The position numbers and the translations under genes were made by a program. 64,000 nucleotides of DNA from Kiritimatiellia bacterium (lineage in GTDB: Bacteria > Verrucomicrobiota > Kiritimatiellia > UBA8416 > YA12-FULL-48-11), in contig JAQUPZ010000009.1 in NCBI GenBank assembly GCA_028716365.1, forward strand, positions 62,001 to 126,000, read 5' to 3'. The notes under the pieces were generated by a model. The model searched no databases. It saw only the letters and a list, made by a program, of their open reading frames with translations, and was not told the origin of the DNA. Below are positions 27,281-36,587 of the stretch, one piece after another; position 1 is the stretch's first letter; every line of letters begins with the position of its first letter.

Positions 27281-28483
27281 TCATCCCCTGCCTATCAGCT
27301 TCTTGAACAACGTTCCAAGCCCGGAAGTCCTATGTCCCGCTGAATACTTGAACCCATACTGGACCATACCTATGCATGCAGCATATTCAGGCGCTTCGGT
27401 TGTAGTAACCAGCCCGCTTATGCCGCGAGGTCTTCCCACCATGCATGGCAGACCGAATATTTTCTCAGTAAGAGCAACAACGCCTTTCGTGTGGGCTCCG
27501 CCACCGGTAAGAACCACCCCGGCACTGATGTGATTAAGGATTTCTTCATTCATCAGACGCCGCTTAATTGTCCTCAGTATTTCATCCACACGGGCGCTCA
27601 TGACCGTATGAAGAGCCCGCAGACTTATGGAACGTCCCGGAAAACCGACATCAGCCGGCACAGATATTTTCTGGCCAGTACTTGTTGAATCTATGATTGC
27701 ATTTCCTGATTCACGTTTCAGGATTTCAGCCTGTGACAATGGAATATTAAAAGCGAGAGCAATATCATTTGCGACATGATCGCCGCCCACCCCAAGCGCA
27801 CCGGCTGCAGCCACAACGTTATCGGCATACGCCAAATAATCAGTCGTTCCGCCGCCAAGATCAATTACGATGACTCCACCCGCCTTTTGTTCAGGCGTCA
27901 GCACCGCCAGTGCCGAACACAATCCGCTGAAAGCCACATCTTCGACCTGCATTTGTACACTGCGAACAACACGAACGGTATTGCGAAGACGATTACGAAC
28001 GCCATGCAAAACAAGCATATCCAACGAAAGCTTGGCCCCCTCCATCCCTTCCGGCTGTATAACCATTTCCTGATCATCAATACAGAAATGCTGACATATT
28101 GTATGGAGAATATCCCGATCGGGAGGAAGATTTACCGCACGGGCAACTTCCATCACCTGATCAATATCCTCCTGCGTAATCTCGCCATCTTTGCTCTGGA
28201 CCGGTACAGTTCCGCGATTAACAAGGCTTTGAATATGACCTCCTGATATTGCGAGGTGAACCTGTCGAATTGATACCTTCCCGGTTTCTTCAGCCTCAGC
28301 CAGGGCCGTGCGGACACAGACAGCGGCATTCTCAAGATCCGTGATCTCTCCCTTGCGGATACCGGTTGATGGATGCCTGCCCATGCCGGTTATCATCACA
28401 TGTCCGCCTTCGCGCATTTCGCCGACAAGCGCGACAACTTTAGATGTGCCGATTTCCAGTGCAACAATTGGTGGTACTGCCAT
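27281..28483 (-). CDS. ftsA: Cell division protein FtsA
   Basis: A 400-residue actin-family ATPase that tethers FtsZ to the membrane. It begins I-V-A-L-E-I-G-T-S-K (phosphate 1), has IVIDLGGGTTDY (phosphate 2) near residue 190-205 and VVLTGGGA (adenosine motif) near 322. The C-terminus ends in the short amphipathic stretch GTLFKKLIGRG, the membrane-targeting helix. The 1C domain region is present (SIRQVHLAISGGHIQS...). It lies between ftsQ (8 bp) and ftsZ, the classical order. Confidence 0.95.
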   Translation of the reverse strand: MAVPPIVALEIGTSKVVALVGEMREGGHVMITGMGRHPSTGIRKGEITDLENAAVCVRTALAEAEETGKVSIRQVHLAISGGHIQSLVNRGTVPVQSKDGEITQEDIDQVMEVARAVNLPPDRDILHTICQHFCIDDQEMVIQPEGMEGAKLSLDMLVLHGVRNRLRNTVRVVRSVQMQVEDVAFSGLCSALAVLTPEQKAGGVIVIDLGGGTTDYLAYADNVVAAAGALGVGGDHVANDIALAFNIPLSQAEILKRESGNAIIDSTSTGQKISVPADVGFPGRSISLRALHTVMSARVDEILRTIKRRLMNEEILNHISAGVVLTGGGAHTKGVVALTEKIFGLPCMVGRPRGISGLVTTTEAPEYAACIGMVQYGFKYSAGHRTSGLGTLFKKLIGRG

Positions 28484-28491
28484 ACAAATCC

Positions 28492-29385
28492 CTAACTTGT
28501 CGTTACTCCGTTATCGGCAAAAACTCTGCCGTCAAGGGTTGCGTTGAGTCTCAGAGAACGCCGCCCTTCTTCAGATTGCAAAGCTTTGATTACCCACGAC
28601 AGTTTTTCCATAAGTTTCTTCCGGGACTCTGCGTTCCTTTTCCCCATACCCTGCCATGACAAATCAATTTGCTTAACTTTGTCTCCTTCAGGAACATACA
28701 GGACCAGATACTCAGGGTTATTAACTTCCACTTCATCGATATGCAGTCCAATCTTTTGATCATAACATGCTTCCAGAACTTCAAGTGCGGCAAGAGCCAT
28801 ACCGCATAAACGGCTTCCCGGCCTGAGTCCTGGATCGCGATAACCTGTAATAACAGGCAATTCATGATAACCAAGTCTCAAGCCGAAAACATAACCTTCA
28901 CTATCTGCCACAAACGGACTTTTCCGGCCGATCCTTGCGACCGGGTTACGCTCAACAATGCTAATTTGAAGGGTATCGGGCAATTGGCGGATTATTTTCA
29001 TGGATTTAACATTTGGACATTGTCTAAGGAAGTCTTTCCTGACCTTGGTGATATCGAAGGCAAATAAATTCATTCCCTCTTTTATCTGCGTATATTCCTT
29101 GATAAGATCACTGCTAATAACTGAACCTTCCTGAATGATTGCATTCCTGATTATAAACCTGTCGTTATCTGAAAATAATGCGCGAAATGCCAATCTGCAT
29201 CCCAACCATGCAAGGACCGTAACACCGATGATAACCACTGCAAGGAGAACACTAATCCCGACCTTCTGCGAATTCTTCTTGTCAGCAAATCTGGTATTTA
29301 CTCTCAGGATCGTATTGCGCCCCCCCACCCGTTTTCTTACACGGAATAGACGCCGATCATTAGCCTCTTCGTCATCAAACCACAT
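28492..29385 (-). CDS. ftsQ: Cell division protein FtsQ/DivIB with POTRA domain
   Basis: A 297-residue bitopic protein. A basic N-terminal tail (about 1-38, with R-R-L-F-R-V-R-K-R-V-G-G-R) is followed by one helix at about 42-65, then a POTRA domain starting F-I-I-R-N-A-I-I-Q-E-G, then the FtsQ beta domain, with LPDTLQISIVERNPVARIG at the usual junction. It links the early and late divisome in the periplasm. A candidate promoter lies upstream at 29471-29497. Confidence 0.88.
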   Translation of the reverse strand: MWFDDEEANDRRLFRVRKRVGGRNTILRVNTRFADKKNSQKVGISVLLAVVIIGVTVLAWLGCRLAFRALFSDNDRFIIRNAIIQEGSVISSDLIKEYTQIKEGMNLFAFDITKVRKDFLRQCPNVKSMKIIRQLPDTLQISIVERNPVARIGRKSPFVADSEGYVFGLRLGYHELPVITGYRDPGLRPGSRLCGMALAALEVLEACYDQKIGLHIDEVEVNNPEYLVLYVPEGDKVKQIDLSWQGMGKRNAESRKKLMEKLSWVIKALQSEEGRRSLRLNATLDGRVFADNGVTTS

Positions 29386-29470
29386 CGAAATTATCTTCCC
29401 AAATAATAAAAAGGCGACTTATATAAATTAATTTACAAGCCGGTTCCTGTTTCTTCAATTAACCATGAAT

Positions 29471-29497
29471 ATTATAATACCACTTTACCAAAGCCAA
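29471..29497 (-). promoter_or_regulatory. Weak sigma70-like promoter candidate before ftsQ
   Basis: Reading the - strand, TTGGCT (29497-29492) and TATAAT (29476-29471) are 15 bases apart within the 127-bp gap between ddl and ftsQ, one of the few sizeable gaps in the cluster. The -10 box is perfect but the spacing is short. Confidence 0.3.
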
Positions 29498-29512
29498 GAG
29501 ATTTGAGCCCCT

Positions 29513-30412
29513 CTATTTGTCGTCTGTACAAGCTGTCTTCATTATTCTGTCACAAAGACTGGCAAAATTGACCCCAGCCTGGGCTGCCGCCTTGGGAAGC
29601 AGACTTGTCTCTGTAAATCCAGGTATGTTGTTTAACTCAAGCACATACAATCGCCCTTCTTCTGAAAGGCGGAAATCAACACGCCCCAGGCTTCTACATC
29701 CCAGTTTTTCGAAAGTTTTTAAAGCAATCTGCCAGCAAAGTTTACTGGTATTATCATCAACTGGAGCGGGCACAAGATACCGGCTGGTACCTTTTATATA
29801 CTTGGCCTTATAATCATACCAGTCATCCGGAGCAACTATTTCAATGATCGGCAATGCCTCGTTATTCACGACACCTACCGTCAATTCACGCCCTTTGATA
29901 TAAGCCTCCACTACCATTTCAGAACCATACAGGAAAGCATCCGCCTGAGCTTTATCCCACTCTGATTCAACCAGCACTCGATGAATTCCTATACTTGATC
30001 CCTGACAAGCCGGCTTGATAACAACAGGAAGTTTTAACGATCTCTTTTGTCCTTTTTCCAAGACTTCATATTCCGGAGTGGGAATTCCATTTTTAACAAA
30101 AACTTTCTTGCTCAAAATCTTGTTGAAAGACCTTCTGCTCGCCTCAGGACCTGAACCCGTATATGGCAGTTTTTTCCGTTCGAGTAATTCCTGAATCTGC
30201 CCATCCTCGCCGAATTCCCCGTGTAAAGCTATAAATACCGCCTCAATACCGGCAGGAATAGAAAAATCCGGTCCTTTTACGTCCACCTCGACAACTTCAT
30301 AACCGGATTCCCTAAGACCTTTTGCCACAGCCGCGCCTGAACGCAGGGAAACCTCGCGCTCGGAAGATGGACCTCCCATTAATACTGCAACTTTTTTAAA
30401 CTGTTTATTCAA
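29513..30412 (-). CDS. ddl: D-alanine--D-alanine ligase
   Basis: A 299-residue ATP-grasp enzyme joining two D-Ala for peptidoglycan. Motifs: L-M-G-G-P-S-S-E-R-E-V-S-L-R-S-G near the start, HGEFGEDGQIQELLE (about 73-87), KPACQGSSIG ATP-grasp loop, and ELNNIPGFTETSLLPKAAAQAG metal and substrate site near 260-281. Length is typical of DdlB. Its start overlaps the murC-murB stop by 8 bp, so the two are translationally coupled. Confidence 0.95.
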   Translation of the reverse strand: MNKQFKKVAVLMGGPSSEREVSLRSGAAVAKGLRESGYEVVEVDVKGPDFSIPAGIEAVFIALHGEFGEDGQIQELLERKKLPYTGSGPEASRRSFNKILSKKVFVKNGIPTPEYEVLEKGQKRSLKLPVVIKPACQGSSIGIHRVLVESEWDKAQADAFLYGSEMVVEAYIKGRELTVGVVNNEALPIIEIVAPDDWYDYKAKYIKGTSRYLVPAPVDDNTSKLCWQIALKTFEKLGCRSLGRVDFRLSEEGRLYVLELNNIPGFTETSLLPKAAAQAGVNFASLCDRIMKTACTDDK

Positions 30413-32804
30413 ATAACACTACCTCCGTATCCAGATGAACTTTGAATTTTTGCATCACTTCGGCACGAATCTTTTCAATCAAAGCCATAATATCAGACCC
30501 GCGCGCCCCGGCATCAGTAACAATCACATTGGCATGGGCTTTTGACACAACAGCGCCGCCCACCCTCTGGCCCTTTAGGCCGACATTCTCTATCAATCGA
30601 CCTGCATAATTATTCTCTGGATTCTTGAAAACCGATCCAGCGCAATGAAGCCCTTTCATCCACTCGCGGCGTTTTCTGAAATCCATCCGGCGTTTCCTTA
30701 TCTCCGCAGAACTATCATTTAAAACGTTGAAAGCAGTTTCCAGCAATATTCTTTTATCAAGAAAAGAACACTTTCGATAGCCAAACTTAATCAATTTACC
30801 GCGTACTCTGCGTTTCGAACCATCCAGATTCAAACAGTGGATCCACGAAATCTTTTCGCCTATTTCATGTCCCCAGGCTCCTGCATTCATGCGGACAGCA
30901 CCACCGACAGTCCCGGGTATGCCCTCAAGAAATTCAAGACCTGACAATCCCCGTTCTTCAAGCCAGGCCAGCAGTCTGGCCAGGGGAACGCCGGCGCCGG
31001 CCACAACCAATCCATGCTTCAGTTGAATTTTTCCAAAATCACCACCCGACAATTTCGCCGTCACTCCACGTACTCCAAGATCACTCACCACAACATTACT
31101 CCCACTTCCCAACAACCTGAATGGCATCTGGTTCCTGCCACACCACTTAGCCAATATTGTCAGATCACTTAACGATCCAGTATCAACAAAAACATCCGCC
31201 GTTCCCCCGACTTTCATAGTAGTCCGTCTTGCCATCGGTTCACTTAACCTAATTGCTGTGGCGGAACCGAACTTTTCAAAAGGAAATCCCTGCTTTCTGT
31301 AGAATCTTCTTAAATCGGAAATCGGAAATCGGAAATCAGAAATTCCCTCCCTTGTCCATCCAGCAATTTTCTCAACATCACCTGCTCCCACTATAAGGAA
31401 TAAGTCACCCTTTCTTAACTGTGTCTTGAAATAGCTCCATGCCTGTTCCAAGGAACCGGCAACAGAAACTGCCATTTCTTTTTTCTCTCCGTTTCTTCTG
31501 GTCTCATTATTTTCGTGTCTAAATCGCTCATAAAGGTCCCATATTGTACCACCCTTTAATGGTGTTTCAGACGCTGCATACACGGGTACCAGCACCAATT
31601 CATCAACCCCGTCAAATGCTGCGGGAAATTCAGCGCCAAGCGTCAGGGTCCGGGTATATCGATGAGGTTGAAAAACGGCCAAAATACGTGAGTGTTTCAA
31701 CTTTCGCGCCGTTCGTACCAATGCCTTGATTTCCGAAGGATGATGAGCATAGTCTGAAATTACCGTTAGACCGCGTTTCTCAACAATTCGCTCAAATCTT
31801 CGCCGCGGCAGACTAACCCCGGTCAATCCGCGTTGTATTTGTTTAAAGTTCAAACCAAACGTCAATCCCACAGCCGTTGCAGCAAGGGCATTAAGAACAT
31901 TATGAATACCCGGTACAGGAAGATCTATTTTCCCCAGCCTTTTCTTATCGTAAGTTACTGTAAACTTCGTTCCGTCAACACGTTGCTTAATTTCAATGCC
32001 GCGAACATCAGCTTCTTTACAAAAACCATAAGATGTGCATTTGCCAAGTTTCCGGCACAAAGCTTTTGCACGGGGATCTTCAATACAATAAACCGCCTTC
32101 TGGCGGGCATTCCGGATGAATTTCAGGAAACATTCCTCAAATGCTTTAACACTCCCGAAATGTTCCATGTGATCAAACTCAATATTTGTAACAACAGCAA
32201 TATCGGGCCTGTAAAGCGCCAGGGTACCGTCACTTTCATCAGCTTCAACTATAATAACATCTTCAGTAACAGACTTTCCACGCATTAGTTCCGGCTCTCC
32301 GCGAAAGCCTGCCACCCCGCCAAGCTGAACGGCTTCACCCCCTATACACCAGGATGGCTGTCTGTGGGCACTTTTCAGCAACTGGGTAATAAAAGTGGTT
32401 GTTGTAGTTTTACCATGTGTACCACCAACTGCCACAGATTTGAAATTCGTAATTACTTCCGGAAGAACAGAACCCCGCGAAAAAACAGGAATATGTAATT
32501 TTACCGCATGCACTATTTCAGGACAATCATCTCCTACGGCAGCACTCTTTATTATCCATTTTACATCTTTTCTGATGTGTGTGGCATCATGTCCTGTTTC
32601 AACCTTTACTCCACGATTACGAAGCCACTCCGCCATTTGGCCAGGAACCAGATCACAACCGCTTACCCTGAAACCACGTGCCTTCAGGAGAAAAGCCAAC
32701 CCGGCCATTCCTACGCCACAAATACCGACAAGATGAACATGTCCCGTCTTTTTTGACAGGAAATCAGTAATTGCCTGGCTTATTATTTTTTGCATCCGAA
32801 CCAT
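30405..32804 (-). CDS. murC-murB: MurC-MurB fusion (UDP-MurNAc--L-alanine ligase / UDP-GlcNAc-enolpyruvate reductase)
   Basis: A 799-residue fusion of two peptidoglycan precursor enzymes. Residues 1 to about 480 are MurC: GICGVGMAGLAFLLKARG, ATP loop GGTHGKTTTT (about 125-134), EFDHMEHFGS and DYAHHPSEIKAL. Residues about 510-799 are MurB: FAD site LLGSGSNVVVSD, GLEFLEGIPGTVGGAVRMN, and HCAGSVFKNP with the catalytic Ser. MurB makes UDP-MurNAc and MurC adds L-Ala, so product could pass between the halves. The joint at residues 487-498 is encoded by a 7-bp tandem repeat. The upstream GT4 gene ends 21 bp away. Confidence 0.95.
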   Translation of the reverse strand: MVRMQKIISQAITDFLSKKTGHVHLVGICGVGMAGLAFLLKARGFRVSGCDLVPGQMAEWLRNRGVKVETGHDATHIRKDVKWIIKSAAVGDDCPEIVHAVKLHIPVFSRGSVLPEVITNFKSVAVGGTHGKTTTTTFITQLLKSAHRQPSWCIGGEAVQLGGVAGFRGEPELMRGKSVTEDVIIVEADESDGTLALYRPDIAVVTNIEFDHMEHFGSVKAFEECFLKFIRNARQKAVYCIEDPRAKALCRKLGKCTSYGFCKEADVRGIEIKQRVDGTKFTVTYDKKRLGKIDLPVPGIHNVLNALAATAVGLTFGLNFKQIQRGLTGVSLPRRRFERIVEKRGLTVISDYAHHPSEIKALVRTARKLKHSRILAVFQPHRYTRTLTLGAEFPAAFDGVDELVLVPVYAASETPLKGGTIWDLYERFRHENNETRRNGEKKEMAVSVAGSLEQAWSYFKTQLRKGDLFLIVGAGDVEKIAGWTREGISDFRFPISDLRRFYRKQGFPFEKFGSATAIRLSEPMARRTTMKVGGTADVFVDTGSLSDLTILAKWCGRNQMPFRLLGSGSNVVVSDLGVRGVTAKLSGGDFGKIQLKHGLVVAGAGVPLARLLAWLEERGLSGLEFLEGIPGTVGGAVRMNAGAWGHEIGEKISWIHCLNLDGSKRRVRGKLIKFGYRKCSFLDKRILLETAFNVLNDSSAEIRKRRMDFRKRREWMKGLHCAGSVFKNPENNYAGRLIENVGLKGQRVGGAVVSKAHANVIVTDAGARGSDIMALIEKIRAEVMQKFKVHLDTEVVLFE
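31312..31346. repeat. 7-bp tandem repeat at the MurC-MurB joint
   Basis: The unit AAATCGG occurs three times exactly (31312-31332), followed by AAATCAG and AAATTCC. On the coding strand it gives I-S-D-F-R-F-P-I-S-D-L-R in the linker. Because 7 is not a multiple of 3, three units are needed per peptide period, and gain or loss of a single unit would shift the frame and separate MurB from MurC. Confidence 0.8.
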
Positions 32805-32825
32805 GTAAATAAATCATTCAATCCA

Positions 32826-34004
32826 TCAAGCAGAAAGACTTGCGGCTATCTGCTCATAGGTTGAACGGACTTTTCCTTTAAAAATACTCAGGCTATAACA
32901 TGATTCCACCCGTTTTCTTGCTGTATTTGATAATGTTACAGCCACCTGCTTGTCATCAAAAGCCTTGAGAATACCATTTGCGAAACTTTCAGGTTCCGGC
33001 TCAGTTAATATTGCACAAGAATCATCAAGAACCTGAGTATGAGTGGATAGCCTGGTAGCAACAATTACCCGGCCGCTCTGCATATAAGGATATATTTTCA
33101 GGGGAGGATTGGTACCTTTGATCCTTGGAGACAACAGTACCGTTGCCAGTGTCATAAAAGTATTCATCTCTTGAGTAGGCCGTTTACCTGCAAAGATACA
33201 TATTCTTTCTGCTCCAACCTCCCCGGCCAGTTTTTTCATCTGTTCTATCTCGCGCGGTTCACCCCCTGCAATTACCACCCTGATGTCCGGTCGCTTGACT
33301 GCCACAAAACCTGCCGCACGAACAAGGAGAGGAACACCCTGATATCCGCTGAAATTACCGGTGTAAAGGGCAACAGGAGATTCTCCCAAACCCAATTCGC
33401 TACGAAGTTTTGTCATACCTTCGGGACTTTCCCTGAAGACTTCATCGAGTGGAGCATCCTCAAGCTGGAGAACTTTTACGCCGGGTGCTACGGAACGAAC
33501 GTGTTCAGACAGGACTGATCCTACAGTGACCACGTATTCGGCATTCCGCATTGCGGATTTTTCCAGGGTTTCAGCAAACCAGAGAAGAGGTCCGGAAGTC
33601 AGGAAACCGGAGTATTTCAACTGGTCTGTTAAATGTGAATCCATGTTGTATATCAGGCGGCATCCAAACAACTTCTTAAACCATACCCCAAAAAAAGCGC
33701 CCTCTTCTACTGCCTGAATTACATCGTAACGAGTTTTTAAACACATCAAAAAAACTTTAAAAAACAACAATAGATCAAGAGGAAACTTTGCCAGCGAAGG
33801 ACCCACCTTTATATCCTTGAGCCCGGGCCAGCAAATAACACGGTGTATCTTAACACCGGGAAGATCGACGTCCCGGCCCAAAGGATAACAGGCAATGTCC
33901 ACACTGTGCCCCAGCCTGCTCAATTCCTCGATCTGCCTGAGCGCCCTTATCGGCGTTCCGCGATCCCGGAAAAACGGCTGTGGGGCAATAAAAAGAACTT
34001 TCAT
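32826..34004 (-). CDS. GT4-family glycosyltransferase
   Basis: A GT-B fold glycosyltransferase of about 392 residues. N-terminal F-F-R-D-R-G-T-P-I-R-A-L with S-R-L-G-H-x-V is the acceptor-side glycine-loop pattern. The C-terminal half has P-V-A-L-Y-T-G-N-F, R-V-V-I-A-G-G and K-I-Y-P-Y-M-Q-S-G, with a P-R-I-K-G-T-N-P-P motif where GT4 enzymes carry E-x(7)-E. I prefer the ATG at 34004 (GAAGGTGA just upstream); a GTG at 34013 would give a 4-bp overlap with the preceding gene. Donor and acceptor unknown. Linked to cell-wall genes, but a polysaccharide role is equally likely. Confidence 0.88.
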   Translation of the reverse strand: MKVLFIAPQPFFRDRGTPIRALRQIEELSRLGHSVDIACYPLGRDVDLPGVKIHRVICWPGLKDIKVGPSLAKFPLDLLLFFKVFLMCLKTRYDVIQAVEEGAFFGVWFKKLFGCRLIYNMDSHLTDQLKYSGFLTSGPLLWFAETLEKSAMRNAEYVVTVGSVLSEHVRSVAPGVKVLQLEDAPLDEVFRESPEGMTKLRSELGLGESPVALYTGNFSGYQGVPLLVRAAGFVAVKRPDIRVVIAGGEPREIEQMKKLAGEVGAERICIFAGKRPTQEMNTFMTLATVLLSPRIKGTNPPLKIYPYMQSGRVIVATRLSTHTQVLDDSCAILTEPEPESFANGILKAFDDKQVAVTLSNTARKRVESCYSLSIFKGKVRSTYEQIAASLSA

Positions 34005-34009
34005 CAATT

Positions 34010-34819
34010 TCACCTTCTCCTGACACGGCTATTCAATAATAACCTATAAAACACAGTAAATGGATCACACCTCAATCCGGTTCTTGAAATTTGAACACTA
34101 GGGCTAAAAAACAATCGCCGGATTGCAGATAAAGGTTTGTTTGTATCAAAATCCATTTCACACACAATCCCGTATTTTCCCACCACCCTCTCTTCCCCGG
34201 CAAAAGGCAAAGGATCGGAACCGGCAATAACTTTGAATCCATGGCTCATGGCATACTTGACAAGTGACGGCTCAGGCCAACCCAAAGGTCTTAGTGATGT
34301 GTCTCCGATCAATAACTGACTTGGAGAAAATGAATGTAATACCTTTTCAACAATTCTGCCACGCCCGCCAAACCATTTCCCCGGCGACCATGGCAGAACA
34401 GGAATTCCGCCATCTAAAAGTACATTTTTGATTACATCATCAATATTCTGTCCATCAGGAAGCCCCAGATCAGCAGCCAATGACAATACTTCCAGACGTT
34501 CGCTGGTAATAATCTGTCTTCCTGCAAATACATACAGGCTGTTTCCCTGCACATCTCGAACCAAGATGACATTATCCTCCAGGCATTGTTCAATAGTGTA
34601 GTTATTCTTAGATAAAGGTAAATTCCCCTCCTTTAGCTGCTTAAAGAAACTGCAATCTCGCCTTTCGGTCAGGAAGATAGCCATGAAATGGCTGCCGATT
34701 CGTGCTGGCTCAGCTTCCTGTCCCCCAAAAACATTCAGATTCCTGAAGGCATTGCCGAATACCGCATCAAGATCATAGCACGGATAAATATGAACATGTG
34801 TATCTGCAAGAACTCGCAT
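34010..34819 (-). CDS. Putative PHP/amidohydrolase-like metal-dependent protein
   Basis: A 269-residue protein beginning M-R-V-L-A-D-T-H-V-H-I-Y-P, the H-x-H metal motif that opens PHP and amidohydrolase barrels. Other possible ligands are GIPVLPWSPGKWFG in the middle and VIAGSDPLPFAGEE (Asp near residue 215), all placed as in TIM-barrel hydrolases. Substrate not predictable. It is first in the - strand series PHP-like, GT4, murC-murB, ddl, ftsQ, ftsA, ftsZ, and starts divergently from the epimerase gene over 136 bp. Confidence 0.6.
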   Translation of the reverse strand: MRVLADTHVHIYPCYDLDAVFGNAFRNLNVFGGQEAEPARIGSHFMAIFLTERRDCSFFKQLKEGNLPLSKNNYTIEQCLEDNVILVRDVQGNSLYVFAGRQIITSERLEVLSLAADLGLPDGQNIDDVIKNVLLDGGIPVLPWSPGKWFGGRGRIVEKVLHSFSPSQLLIGDTSLRPLGWPEPSLVKYAMSHGFKVIAGSDPLPFAGEERVVGKYGIVCEMDFDTNKPLSAIRRLFFSPSVQISRTGLRCDPFTVFYRLLLNSRVRRR

Positions 34820-34955
34820 TTACCTGTCCCGAAAAAAGCTCTTTCTTTGTGTCTTTTCAAATATTATTGTCTTCTGATTAAACAATAACGGATACCAGTT
34901 CCATAATAAAGCTTCATCTTTTCAGGGTGTTGGCTGAACAAGGGGATCGGAAAAG

Positions 34956-35981
34956 TTGGCAAATAATAACAATATAAGTATTAAATCCGGAACCACGGTA
35001 CTTGTTACAGGCGCTACAGGCTTCACGGGTTCCAATCTTGTGAAGAAATTATGCTCAGCAGGTCTCCATGTTAAGGCTATTGCGCGGTCTTCCTCAAAAG
35101 TTGAACACTTGAAAGATCTTGATATTCAATGGTATAGGGGTGATGTTTTTGACGAATATACCGTCAATCAAGCGATAAAGGATGCTGAGTATGTCTTTCA
35201 CGTGGCAGCTGCATTTAGAGAAGCAAAATACGGGGATGATTTCTATCACAAGGTCCATGTAATCAGCACCCAGTTACTGGCAAAAGCGGCGCTAAACAAT
35301 CCAGGATTTAAACGTTTTATTCATATTTCCACCATGGGAGTACATGGACATATCGAGAATCCACCGGCAAACGAGGAATCACCTTTCAGCCCAGGCGACA
35401 TATATCAACATACAAAGGCTGAAGCCGAACTTTGGATCCGTGACTTTGCAGTAACCAATCATCTTCCTCTCACGGTTATCAGACCAACAGGTATTTATGG
35501 TCCGGGTGATCATCGCTTGTTTAAAATATTTAAAATGGCGGCTGGGCCGGTTTTCCCCATACTTGGCAGCGGCAAATGCCTGTATCATTTGATTCACGTG
35601 GATGACTTGACCAATATAATGTTATTAGCTGCGACTCATCCGGCGGCGGCAGGACAGGTCTTCCTCGCCGGTAATGATCAGCCAATACCTCTTGAACAAA
35701 TGGTATCAATAATTGCAAAAACAATTGGCCGGAAACCGAAAGTTATCCGGCTTCCTGTGTGGCCTTTTTTCCTGATCGGCGATATTTGCGAAGCAGTTTG
35801 CAAACCGTTCGGTATTGAACCACCAATCTACCGACGCAGGGTCGCATTTTTCACCAAAGACCGGGCTTTCGATACCAGCAAAATGAGGTCAATGCTTGGA
35901 TATAACTGTATTTATTCAAATGAGACAGGCCTGCAACAGACTGCACAGTGGTATCTTGAGAACAACTGGCTCAAGCAATAA
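34956..35981 (+). CDS. NAD-dependent epimerase/dehydratase (extended SDR)
   Basis: A 341-residue extended SDR. The NAD motif V-L-V-T-G-A-T-G-F-T-G-S-N-L is at residues 14-27, V-A-A-A-F-R near 85, and the catalytic Y-x-x-x-K in DIYQHTKAEAE (about 148-158), followed by TVIRPTGIYGPGD. The start is TTG with AGGGGA about nine bases upstream; no ATG suits better. It resembles dihydroflavonol reductase/3-beta-HSD-like SDRs, which act on nucleotide sugars, sterol-like or other alcohols. Beginning of the polysaccharide region; a sugar substrate is inference. Confidence 0.85.
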   Translation: MANNNNISIKSGTTVLVTGATGFTGSNLVKKLCSAGLHVKAIARSSSKVEHLKDLDIQWYRGDVFDEYTVNQAIKDAEYVFHVAAAFREAKYGDDFYHKVHVISTQLLAKAALNNPGFKRFIHISTMGVHGHIENPPANEESPFSPGDIYQHTKAEAELWIRDFAVTNHLPLTVIRPTGIYGPGDHRLFKIFKMAAGPVFPILGSGKCLYHLIHVDDLTNIMLLAATHPAAAGQVFLAGNDQPIPLEQMVSIIAKTIGRKPKVIRLPVWPFFLIGDICEAVCKPFGIEPPIYRRRVAFFTKDRAFDTSKMRSMLGYNCIYSNETGLQQTAQWYLENNWLKQ

Positions 35982-36119
35982 GCGAAAATACCAACGTCAA
36001 ACCGTGAAGTATCCTGACCAAGGCAAATGACTCCATTAGCTGCCAGAATTTTTAGATATTTCTGGTTTTGAGGAGAAGGCATTGATATATTCCACCCCCA
36101 CAAATATCTGACCATTTAA

Positions 36120-36587
36120 ATGACTGATTCTGTGCAAAACGGGAATAGTGATAAGTCTGTGTGGCCATGCAGTAAAGAGATGGCGACAGTCATCTCCCCT
36201 TCAGAACACTCACTCAAAAAGCGGGTGATGGTACAATTTACCGTCATGCTTGTTATTGCCTTACTTATTCTAATTATTTTTAAGAAACCTGTTGCTGGTG
36301 GAATAGTAATAGCATTGTCTTTCATCGTCCTGTTCAGTGGTTTTTTCGTTCCATCGTTCTTCATGTCCATGGAGCAATTCGGAAAGAAACTGGGTTTGTG
36401 GGTGGCTAACGGATTAACCTGGCTGCTTCTCGTGCCATTTTATTATCTGTGTTTTTTACCGGGGAAAATACTGCTTTTCGTTTCAGGGAAAGACCCACTT
36501 AACCTCAAGTTTCACTCCAAAGTAAACACCTATTGGATTCCGCATAAACCCGCCGAAGATTTGAAACAATACGAAAAGCAACATTGA
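36120..36587 (+). CDS. SxtJ-family membrane protein
   Basis: A 155-residue protein with three hydrophobic segments (about 38-55, 60-80, 95-118) and a typical SxtJ-like C-terminal pattern: M-E-x-F-G-K-K-L-G and F-L-P-G-K-I-L-L-F-x-x-x-K-D-P-L-N-L-K. SxtJ was named from the saxitoxin operon and is of unknown biochemistry; it is regularly found beside NodU-type carbamoyltransferases. Its TGA overlaps the next ATG (TGATG), so carbamoyltransferase translation is coupled to it. An internal ATG at 36180 is an alternative start. Confidence 0.8.
   Translation: MTDSVQNGNSDKSVWPCSKEMATVISPSEHSLKKRVMVQFTVMLVIALLILIIFKKPVAGGIVIALSFIVLFSGFFVPSFFMSMEQFGKKLGLWVANGLTWLLLVPFYYLCFLPGKILLFVSGKDPLNLKFHSKVNTYWIPHKPAEDLKQYEKQH

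Noticed and set aside
26739..27533. A 264-residue + strand frame over ftsZ and ftsA
   Set aside because: Antisense of two well-supported genes; Ser/Pro/Thr-rich composition typical of a shadow.
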